Assembly (NCBI GenBank): GCA_946407745.1
Contig: CAMJPQ010000006.1
Coordinates: 1 to 64,000, forward strand
Reading direction: 5' to 3'
DNA from: an uncultured Clostridia bacterium
GTDB taxonomy: Bacteria; Bacillota; Clostridia; Christensenellales; Aristaeellaceae
Length of the DNA stretch: 64,000 nt
Shown: positions 30,201 to 31,071 of the stretch, piece after piece
Position numbering within the stretch: the stretch's first letter is position 1
How the letters are laid out: each line of letters starts with the position of its first letter
Notes under the pieces: generated by a model
Database searches by the model: none
Seen by the model: only the letters and a program-made list of their open reading frames with translations
What the model was told of the DNA's origin: nothing
Position numbers and translations under genes: made by a program

Positions 30201-30912
30201 CACCATCGAGCTCCGCAACGATTACCAGGATACATCCACCTCCGTGGTTGTGATGAAGATCTGGGACGATAAGGACGACCTCGACGGATCCCGTCCGAAG
30301 ACCATCAAGATGACCCTGACCGGGCCGACAGGCGCGATCACCACGGTGGAGCTGTCTCAGGAGACCGGCTGGATGGCTGAGGTCACCGGCCTGCCGCTGC
30401 TGGACGCCGCAGGACGCGTGATCACCTACACCTGGACAGAGGAGCAGGTGAGCGGCTACACGCTGGTGAGCATGCAGACGCTGGGCAACCTGACCGTGTT
30501 TACCAACAAGCACGTGCCTGAACTGGTAAGCACCACGGTTGTGAAGATCTGGGACGACAACGACAACGCGAGGGGCTTCCGTCCTGCCACGCTGAGAGTG
30601 ACCCTCTCCACGGGACAGCACTACATCCTGAGCGAAGACAACGACTGGACAGTGACGGTGGAAGGCCTGCCGAAGTACAAAGACGGCCAGCTGATCACCT
30701 ACACCTGGTCCGAACAGAGTGTGATCGGATACATCCAGACAAGCGTCATAGTTGACGGCGATGTAACGACCTTCACGAACACCTACCGCGTTGTGGTGCC
30801 GCCGCCTCCCCAGACGCCGCCCACCACACCGCCGCCCACGGAGATTGAGGAATACCCGGTGGCCCTGGGCATCGAGGTTATTATCAACCACGTTGGCGAC
30901 TGCTTCGACTAA
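1..30912 (+). CDS. Giant multi-domain Cna-B/SpaA/FctA-repeat surface protein (5' end outside window; at least 10,303 aa)
   Basis: Frame +1 is open from base 1 (AEPTEGEGEEEAA...) and continuous with the tracked ORF 301..30912, so 301 (GTG) is probably not the true start. About 70 repeats with K(x)W..N..D..GKRP..V.L...W...F..LP.Y..G..I.YTV.E......TNTY (Cna-B type), LTIVKTF..GP..Y..T.TY..F..G.Y.I..LP.G.YTVTETNA (SpaA/prealbumin-like) or FctA-like signatures. Confidence 0.95.
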   Translation, partial: AEPTEGEGEEEAAAEPTEGEGEEEAATEPTEGEGEEEAATEPTEGEGEEEAATEPTEGEGEEEAATEPTEGEGEEEATITDLPEVTEPTKGEEDELSLDDVVPPSAEVKPVEPKTEAPKAEEPKAEEPKAEEPETTPAEVATMTDLPGEESEETGLVYVFSGKGKETVWLSDIINQVQPTFTEKQYSAAVSDTGLVILAVSGKNISYGGHTISKDYSVTTQDYFDEVTLTMTSKNGKDAVEITLKNPAPQPAQPLSLSEDELVVTVKSADTVAEDYPSIAVEAAEGRVAVYAAYNIIPADIEAVSDAGYTVAAALPFALPELEQAAMDGVEYTLYQIVIDENGEKTAVPVTLDGEAVLGEDGAVHVAFTANTLGEFVLRAVVTYHSTAPVELEAGDVTVESFTDPEAIDALLVALGLKEAPAAKRALKTRKAVSEDPEPVVGYAVMDIKLAEGVEPSETGYVVPVTLTAPVELPAVPEGMKASYKWEIFHVAADGSVKTDAEIFEPVVDEYNLLRGFTLKTPGFSTFVVRYTVDFTYVDEEGKEHTFSFEGRDDYALTDVLADLGIEFETIESAELELTEIVDEKDVDEEGRDALYMDGDAENGYVLHSYAAFNDVYTLTVVADGKTYTIKVTDAKTITINFYEADGTTPTNANLNGNNYFAEMTSYWGWDQSFYANGTVSTSGSTATITTTLDNPAAVWLVNVPNTQYWQGWQYAQNGGVEIKDGATLGSFTLQDQGNGTYKAVKAPTYDVEIVFAGDDNPAGLDNYSVYAATTAQNQSGSAVTYWYNQAVTLNGTPSQTVEVPSFSRSNDNPQTIAYTSDMNVSAVLVQNLEVEANGDGRGVIKSGTVLQNGDVVTSSDGSTSYSVTRTTAAGKTTYTLTKMEPYKYTIEDSVTFDSNYRGYWYMLSTLTKNGTNYYYVTKLAENGSAIAAAEDVEIPTFYTLSDLSQLQIGSESNNNSATTGVYQDGNTVTNVLVYSQNQLSNYKQVIGRDNNTTVTTYRDGDAIDKYKFNSESTGGEGTLSFEELPDLKLTTVYVDEDGTTVLGRNATPNTKYYLLIKMVRDGNAYYAVKEIHRNDGEGNNAQGHSSNRAIVFYPVESTNGGTVTLGRTPAYYSGTETISTQIISDINVDAGPGQTYADVQTAVNGGTKYNENTANTNSQYSDLTKDLFSSGSTIALSNDGETYNMTTTLKKQPNNGVEHDITVSFYQKRIDMSPADANVSSATLLENATNPVNLDPDGTYYFRVRLYNQGKMVAYASVPVTAADVAAANTDGTFTHVIPANYDFKLVDDVGEIITGAQPIHYDPTVYTSDVRFYKQTGSGNPADYTLAECASNGSDTFEGFDFWYNKDWSNQDGDSGKYNALSLDITQSTQTQLGLYSAYKKIYRVNVVWPEGIGDVNMNQQIKLNVEVQHSSSVDKLNDATVSTDSVTFGGTASSSTQGTSDVTSIAGQSIYVLEDQTVSAMHWDEGGSNITGNETFNIYLKQDGKKVLEGSTVKITVNGESKYYVAHYDTGEEEGTNWTYDNTGKVQTITHYVNLVPAEDELEPALTPGRVLAGCVEYGIVANRYQTDGSHTETNFAVNELAASGIDIDGSGTNDIPFYVGTVESGTLQADTNVHADFYKPASESIELREGVKDKVTFIDTSREDVARRINELVAPVRAKSQEMAKKTTIKPESDWGKVLDLTVFPDDVTIYVDCENIAGQLNDWDVKKKPGQSIVFNVPGNDVTIGVFDVYLYNEDGTQITSLDIDTTDKHGNPHTGTKDISNGLHSTTQAMNGDLDQNQAVDDVILSHFTFNAYEADTLHISDASGQFLATEASTVTNNNGTGWIVANENRGTVKGATEWHFYRHDRSYQRETVETGFFASKFMNRPDDSDPDKLSVPNKNQKFTFVLEHLSWSTGAWELISQKTNNGSKINFGDLEYDADEEGIHYYRIRELYNANSAKYAPDSKQYIVKANVEIDKIDGNRIKGDDASTLNNIDQLNGYSFKDPVEYTYYVYDPATDGELTIETVDQIVHDTAAVTMQTGEVAIEPYATTHTVTTRYGITSELTKASESNNPDDSDDVIRFVNRYIGKYCVAITKKWNDRADHDGVRPDAIKVILQYYGYPKDENGNYNTTGTIGWYTVTGIAPEEQYEYSYDENEDSETYLQEKTNYVDYALLNEDNNWTHMVKGVDKFDDDGQVIAYRWVETEMIFGSGSTAVTVKATQTPTGSGKDEVISSTFTYYYDGTTVSTTGAEINKVSYTGTVDGIDSKYSPEDGGTVTYVTGLTNKHEIVKTTVQATKEWKDGESDLTSGQKPVTFRLLGTYTVDYSEKEGETTVTGTRTYEIRNLTDTNSRIVNDITVDGEVDEHPPVGGGELTEWVATWHNLPKYYEGHLINYYVVEVETEGFNTTYVNENGEEVEAINAAYLDTDGIWKAIIRNKVIKGELEINKSVIIDNKYITEAVKDGDTAKTYYVTVSQTVGDGASAKTYYVTDATNGTLTDAAGEGFALGINSGVFALQFVAATNDTPAHYSLKISNLPEGTYTVQEVVEVEKTEGTGTEWKPVSTENATKLNVGNTQFVEPVSKTDDTAELTKDGATAELINTYTNSKYCIAVTKQWLVNGKVSQPDDATELTVRLERSTDGTTWTPAPVKGGTTETTFTEADGTIKLTKANNWSAVAVGMDQMDPAGNRYSYRWVELNGTNVLKVGDVIEIGSNAWRVAESELIQSKEVPENAEEGEETTTLIFLTKLNNSKVDVEIPVQKTVTGAYTGDEDFTVALTEAQANPQEIGTNNMAADPTSLKLTLKANQIKSFVLNNITTPGEYTFTVKETAGTTPGMTYDNADKTVTFTVSADEDTGILSVTGLTYTESNPVKIENKYETGSLEISKTVVSDNPADKGQEFTFKVELKNADGTALADGVYGGVKVEGGKADITLHDGDKALLTGLPVGTTYTVTETAVDGFTTTVTGTGTVTEADRKAEGAISTTVSTADYTNTRDQGDLSVTKTVDSPLADDTTRTYKFTIALDADIDGTYSGVTFANGVATVELTGENSNNNKTIEDLPTGVHYTVTEETPDGMTVVWTGNTGEITTAGATAAATNTREKGNFEVSKKVFVDNEDKTSTYNNKTFYVKVKGIIDGETYWVTNNNGAVTKTENDAFIFAITPGTKLEIKDLPVGVYTAIEVANSAGDSLGTPAVMMGDMTWLSELSRTEDTDQVTKTTAGKAEIMNAYTAGKFCVAVTKQWLVDGETYVDDSLSVKVALQRKLTTDEEGAWTNVTGQADITLDKTNNWSYVAVGMPQMDENGVRYEYQWVETPVTGWAEGAKVEKQTVTVPEGASPADAEATLVVLTILTNSKATAQPEVTKLVQGNTDAEDYNPDEQFKFTITGIQAELDDGTTIYTSEMPAPDPAEVEIKDGETGVFGMLEFTVPGKYYYNIAEAAGSTEGMHYDTALKQFAVTVEKDAATGILTATAVYSDNMTALTVKNTYQKVTAQPEVSKKVTGDTTAPSYNKDEKFTFTLESVDGAPMPKNTPYAVSVKDGGTGVFDEITYTEANTYKYIIKETPGDTPGMTYDVTEHGVTVTVVEDPDTKKLLATITYDDDAESLEVKNTYETGKLKVEKKTEGLPEGTTKIYLVSVKGADGNYYAVNGAVAGTSEHWVEVTGNGAAVEWNNLPEGIYTVTEKVEFADVPGYSLTSTTYKVGDGDAAATPAQAGVTKGGETAVTVTNTYGKETVKASVTKVWNNPNNDPAATDSIPENLVVTLLANGEPAKDADNQPITVTLLKSDNWAAKEITELDKYDANGNEIKYSWSENVDDLPDGWTFSGAVPDATITTQTNITNTYAPGKTSVSVLKIWEDNNNQDKKRPDKVYVMLTASAPVGEGEDATTVAVDLAAEGVTVVVALNEDNHWSHVWDSLNEKTGEGADITYTVTEVQDENGTAIEGGKITFNGAEYTVKVTGDQTNGYTVTNEYKPGETSVPVVKLWNDFDNADNKRPTSVTVFLYAKVGDAEAKPVAQTTLSAPGWTYTFEHRPEYENGTKIEYSVKEYMDYVLNDTYVQVGEPKKNDDGVWEITNKYEPKTEVTVTKKWADNNNQDGLRPTIGAKLYKGADAAGEAVALNAENNWTYTWTGLDKYYWTDGENPEVKPYQYFVNEVVGDNEYEEGDEIPVGEEGSNLTYAVDIVVTKNDDGTFTAKITNTYGPATINVYAKKVWDDFENKENKRENVKLRLIGTYTADGKEINVYTDDKTIASADNETIVSWTDLPKFVDGNEITYKVVELNEVGNKITLSDVVYTVTYEKDAEFEYDGEMVTGTVVTNSYEPKTEVTVNKIWVDNNDQDGLRPEVKAQLYKNGTAEGAAVTLTAADQFTYTWTDLDKYYWTEGENPEVKEYEYSIKEVVNGTEYAGSGKIVIDATNADAYYNYAITDYEDGTFTITNEHTPMTVSVKATKVWAGDTGMQFLRKDVNLTLTGTYTVNGVVHNVTIAEADKTKTIPAGATGEALTVSWTGLPAMQEGESVFYNVHEAKVDGYTSSGKVTFNEETKTFEVTYTNTLDTTELDVDKKVFVNGEDKTSSYTGKTFYVKVKGEIDGVTYYVTSNSGLLSKTDDSKVFEVKPDTTLEFTNMPLGEYTVTEVNSDGTAITDKPDTNMGAMTYLLDLSNTEEVATLVKGETAEVSLLNAYTTGKFCVAVTKQWLVDGEPYVDKDLSLEVELYRGQEVVSTTANADGTYDKSVTYESDPVYTETLDKDNNWSAVAVGMDQMDADGVRYVYKWVEGDHEGWFEGKQVTVQETVVNKDKPNEETLIVLTKLVNNKVTAEIPVLKTMTEGSAEYPGTFTFTLAAAKGAEEETEETAENPMPEVTELKLAANESGVFGPITFSEEGEWTYTITETEGDIDGMTYDNTEKTVVIKVEADDDGLLHATVDVGEGETVEFKNKYVPKTVTIDAYKYWYQPDDTNNSINATIGNATITFTLESSLDGTNWTAVETTAAQGENPKTVTEADEEGKWKASWVDLPKYDLSLNSNGDVVQTEIRYRIVESDAIVNGVDVTPADEAETTKIPTMFANTGNGMADFKNILPETEIPLKKVWDGVETAEGDYVIFGLYIGDEAVTDSEDKALTLKFENGSWETAQKFEHLKVFTDEGDVITYTVKETEVMLGDTKLTDPDEIKDLFGNEDVTFVATEEVPEAGFEITNSLTEIEGKKTWVGDERYSEILRPESITVTLYDGDDEENSIDELTVVPDADGNWSYKFEKLPKYRQGDGEAVEIAYTVKETIEPEEIAALYETAVDGYDITNTLKTNMLKIYKAITINGAPVELTDEQKETLTFTVTTKIDGTTYYVIYDTEASAEDGNIHGKWATLTETETSFTYKDFSDGMLVLENLPLGTYTVTEAGGDEMIEGYTWSKATVKVGRNGEEATPKAADDTKLTTEAVLNETDFTQVFFENEFTQDVGELTVEKKVEMTEGSAAIDDGKIFRIAVYSQAAPAEGETEGEKTYYATNGNVVTEDNKWVEFKADDKITWNKLPAGTYFVEEDEDGAKVENYEFEVSYSDEAGVEVKVLEDGEEAAETTVTNTYDQHKGELKVKKTVKVLPDGEELTVDSWKIAVKDADGNYYNKNGEIVTGDAIWVTIAADETLTFENLPVGTYTVEEDEEAAQDEGFTLTVDGEGEVEVTLKEETATPSDLPEESEADAEIVNTYKKDLGKLTVTKTVVAPDTAAEALDGKTFKIAVMDADGNYFDQEGNIVDEDEAWVEFEDGDSVTWSDLAAGEYTVLENTEDAEIDGHSLTVTNDGEIDVTVVKEDEAKTTVTNTYTDEVGKLTIVKNFDFGEDEEPEDIELAGLKFTVTGPYDYEQTIYYAQFEGGEYTIENLPVGDYTVVEENADELLAALNYTLVETVSDPVNGVATIAEGETVTVTLDNTYEQDRGSLKIIKTFEGEIPEDADLSALEFTVVGSNDFEESFTYGDFKTYTVDEEGNYVEAAEGEEGELFYLIENLPVGLYFVTESGAEGLIADYTLVVEESTMAGSAEVEKNETAEIELTNTYEPDLGSLTIVKNFAGIPADADVDDLAFTVKNADGKFIDVDGEIVDDDPGITYADFENGVLTIDELPVGEYTVTETNADGLIADYTLVVDASATEGTGTVEKDKTVYIYLTNTYEEDLGKLTIIKTFEGTDEVDDEVLGNLVFRVTDENGEIVEQVLYSQFDGNSYTIENLPMGTYRVEEVNEEGLIAGYTFLVDESTTEGDATLVEAEDEGEVVLHNKYEEDLGSLKIIKTFEGEIPEDADLSALEFTVVGSNDFEETFTYGDFEEVDGELCYLIENLPVGMYFVTESGAEGLIADYTLVVEESIMAGSAEVEKNETAEIELINTYEPDLGSLTIVKNFKGIPADAEVDALNFTITGPNDYEETVTYGDFIDGVYTIEELPVGEYNVTETNAEGLILNYKLLVDNSTTEGSETVVKDGNVIVTLVNEYEPVYTKVTVTKIWDDDSNNDGKRPGSITVALLADGTEVATATLGGVGDEWTYTFENLPVYSDVDTLIEYTIDELDVGEDYEAEEPVLGGNAEDGYTISITNTHGPETTTAIVKKIWNDNSDAAGKRENAAVTVTLLANNEPVEAYTDIALPYEGEDDENVEFTGEGNEWTLTVSNLPLYVDGELQTYSWIETIGEDSEYTMTNLVIAVDDETGASTTTITNTYGTDRFCLEVLKVWKDDNDREGLRPDELTVTLMKLVDGEPVAFGENELLDAKGEEIETEYILNEDNHWTALATGLPMGDFDYVWVEGEYENDDLYILSTSTDEIGRITYLKNSYKVPEFDKKTKDVNDSTGNESGWQDSADYDIGDEVPFMLTAKLPGNVTDYTKYDIIFSDTMEDGLTFGEITSVKIGDDELTSYNLTSEEHGMVLTLTWGDGENLIDDATLNDAEITVEYTATLNENAVTGKKGNANNATLTYSNNPDVVDAHGETEGEAAIVFTYGFEYTKVDDAGNAVEGAKFTLEKKRPDGTTEEVELAVVGNTFSVKGLDDGVYVLTETVTPDGYKGIEPIVFTVNADHEIVWDGTEATRNSVLTSLNGDVLSGEVEIKIDEDLAKLTTEIENKAIVDVTVKKVWNAPDAKAELIPADLTVALLGDDEPVLDAAGNPIKVTLTADDGWDEKTVEGLPKYAAAEAEETEAGEAAAKVKEIVYTWTEEELPEGFALTGTTVEDTTTKLTNSYIVPEVDKKTKDTNDSTGVTSEWQATADYDIGDDVPFMATATLPDTVTAFTKYDLTFTDTMEEGLTFKEITSVKIGDRTLEAADYTLTSGEHSMELTLSWTGEGEEKIADETLNGAVITVEYTATLNENAVLGKEGNANEVKLTYSNNPADTESHDETEGVSAIVFTYGLTFNKVDDGGNALEGAEFKLEKKLADGTIKGIELTVDGNVFTAEGLDDGDYVLTETKTPDGYVGIDPIEFTVTAEHKVEWSDSDARTDLLTSLTGDVAEGEIELNADEALAAITTDVVNQDITTAIVEKVWNDNNDAAGKRAGTEIKVTLLANNEPVADYTDIALPYTGTDANITYDPGEEGGNTWTLTVANLPQYVEGVNQSYSWIETIGEGSEYTMTNIGTEVDEEGVATTTITNTYGTDRFCLAVLKVWEDDNDSAGFRPDELKVTLMKVVDGEPVAFGENELLDKDGKPIETEYTLSEENHWSAMVTGVPKNDFEYTWVEDETELEKYTSETKTEGTITYLTNTHEPETVEVPVEKNWADADDQDGKRPEKVLIYLLANGEPVAKTELSESNNWTDTFTDLPKYADGEEIEYTVDEPVLPVGYTAAITGDAETGYTVTNTYTPETVKVTVLKVWDDNDNQDGKRPDSLSVKLLADGVAVIDEIGNEITATLSTDDWTASVDGLAKYRDQGIEIEYTWTEDEEGLPEGYELTNNETTGYVTTLTNTHEPETIEITVTKNWDDENDYDGLQPASVTVRLTANGTEIAVVSVNAVDDWSYTFEDLPKYEGGELIDYELTEDEVEHYTTEDIETIVEKVEENSYEIEITNKHEPEKTTATVVKVWEDEENELGLRPESVTFTLLKNNTDIVDTVTLPIDGEWTATIEDLDVYEDGDKIAYSWIEDTADLENGYILVSIETEEGEEGYLTTITNSYEPEFVTKTVLKVWDDENDAEGFRPDSITVNLMDGEDIVYTAVLSDSNNWIDTSDELPKHRDGEEIEYVWVEALDEAIAEKYTSETKTEGTITYLTNTHEPETVEVPVEKNWADADDQDGKRPEKVLIYLLANGEPVAKTELSESNNWTDTFTDLPKYADGEEIEYTVDEPVLPVGYTAAITGDAETGYTVTNTYTPETVKVTVLKVWDDNDNQDGKRPDSLSVKLLADGVAVIDEIGNEITATLSTDDWTASVDGLAKYRDQGIEIEYTWTEDEEGLPEGYELTNNETTGYVTTLTNTHEPETIEITVTKNWDDENDYDGLQPASVTVRLTANGTEIAVVSVNAVDDWSYTFEDLPKYEGGELIDYELTEDEVEHYTTEDIETIVEKVDENSYEIEITNKHEPETTEAAVTKEWDDDNNHDGKRPESVTMKLLANNEATGVEVKLVTGKVTGADDYTVEFSDDKLTATVSGLPVYDENGDKLSYSWIEDTEALPDGYSIKSIDISVSEGVNTTTITNIYKPEYKYLTVLKAWKDANNQDGKRPESLTVKLLADGVETGKTVVLSEANNWFDTIKDLPKFDGNGDEIVYSWLEEAVAEYNGGEEPTAVTVTGNEIVVLTNTYEPEKTELTVRKVWNDNDDQDGKRPESVTVYLLADDVPAAKAELSDGNDWTYTFEDLPVYANGKEIEYTIDELAVEGYEVEITESEEEGIDYDITNTYEPETVEVKVEKVWDDADDQDGIRPETLTVALLADGEAATDENGNAITVTLSADDWTGSVDGLPKYKDHGTEIVYTWSEELGENSPYTLTNTETVGYVTTLTNSYTPETVEVKVEKVWKDEGHEDKRPDSIIVILTADGETVTTVKLDDSNGWAATKDNLPKYKDHGTEIKYAWDEASVPTGYEKVIVSEDGSVTTITNTFTPGSLKITKTFEGEIPEDADLSKLSFTITGPDFEKTVTYGEFTDGSYQMDGIAPGRYTVTETNAMDLITNYSLDVSSTFTASTVVTKEHTKEAPAVIALTNKYTKDEGKLTIVKAFCGVPKDNTPWDEEKLNELTFTVTGPNGYEKTFKYADFKDGITDKLGNLTKMLTIEHLEIGEYTVTESDAEGILNGYTLQATSITEGTASVVKSAEVTVVLKNNYKKDTGSLILEKTFTGVGAEVNENDLKALTFQVTGSDLLNGETYDKTFYYAQFVDGKLEITGLTPGTYTVTEKNADKLIARYTLQAESVTEGTAEVTKDGTVTIALTNTYDEDKGDLKIVKTFVGVPSTADVSALSFTITGPKDYSLTVTYGEFTDGVYAIKDLPVGTYTVKETNADGLVTGYTLSAQSKTSGDAEVKKGEEATVEVTNVYTPNIGDLTVTKLAIGAPGNATFRVAVKDAAGTYYAPTGETSTEAIWVSLKSGDTAEWRGLPIGTYTVEEADAAIAGKRLTVTGTGDVKVTLGGTTTVTVVNNYTDELGDLEIVKTLTGLASEEDAAKLQFQITGPGGYEQTIYYIQFTGGRYTIHGLPLGEYTVRETNAETAVAGYTLLATSVTEGTTIVRTGATATVKLENHYEPQLGDLELVKTFSGLPEDADVSGLKFTITGPDGFSRTVTYAEFTDGRYVLTGIPAGEYTVTETNAEGLVAGYTLTAESVTSGDATVEVGGTATVTLENVYEQQLGKLVIEKFLSGAPEDADLSKLTFTITGPDGFEQTVTYAEFTDGKYELTGLVPGVYTVTEKNADTVLAGYKLLATSITEGTASVMAEQTATIRLFNFYSEQQGGLTIVKTFQGVPEGADLSGLTFRITGADGYSTYISYAAFVDGKYTLTGLPIGTYTVTEINPEGIIRYYTLTAESVTAGTATVAATGSAEVRLSNVYEPQYGALTILKTFTGLPEGADASGLQFRIVGPDGFDRTVTYAEFKDGKLTLEGLKPGSYAVYELNPGTLNPSWTLLSTSVTAGGTTIAVGETGTIELRNDYQDTSTSVVVMKIWDDKDDLDGSRPKTIKMTLTGPTGAITTVELSQETGWMAEVTGLPLLDAAGRVITYTWTEEQVSGYTLVSMQTLGNLTVFTNKHVPELVSTTVVKIWDDNDNARGFRPATLRVTLSTGQHYILSEDNDWTVTVEGLPKYKDGQLITYTWSEQSVIGYIQTSVIVDGDVTTFTNTYRVVVPPPPQTPPTTPPPTEIEEYPVALGIEVIINHVGDCFD
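17737..18135 (+). repeat. Near-identical domain-pair repeat, copy 1 (GSLKIIKTFEGEIPEDADLSALEFTVVGSNDFEE...)
   Basis: Nearly identical to the segment starting at 18760; differs by an internal length change (KTYTVDEEGNYVEAAEGEEGELF vs EEVDGELC) and few substitutions. Confidence 0.85.
18760..19113 (+). repeat. Near-identical domain-pair repeat, copy 2
   Basis: See copy 1 at 17737. Confidence 0.85.
23079..24011 (+). repeat. Intragenic exact duplication, copy 1 (~933 bp)
   Basis: Same sequence as 24591..25523 (offset 1512 bp) by visual alignment; translations identical from EKYTSETKTEGTITYL to ...TIVEKV. Confidence 0.9.
24591..25523 (+). repeat. Intragenic exact duplication, copy 2 (~933 bp)
   Basis: Same sequence as 23079..24011; divergence begins at 24012/25524 (GAA vs GAT codon). 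Confidence 0.9.
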
Positions 30913-30947
30913 GTAAGCAGCAGCCCATGAGGGCAAAGGCCAACCCT

Positions 30948-30971
30948 CTCCCCGCCAGAGATGGCGGGGAG
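30948..30971. other. Intergenic hairpin between the giant gene and the SBP gene
   Basis: Perfect 10-bp stem CTCCCCGCCA-gaga-TGGCGGGGAG 36 nt after the stop; no T-tract, so terminator, attenuator or processing role is unclear. Confidence 0.6.
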
Positions 30972-31071
30972 GGGAGAGGCTGAAGCCCCATGGAGAGAGA
31001 AGGACATCCCAAAGGCCCGGACAGCGCGAATGGCGCGGGCCGGGAGGCAAGGAGAAAAGGAGAAGAAGACC

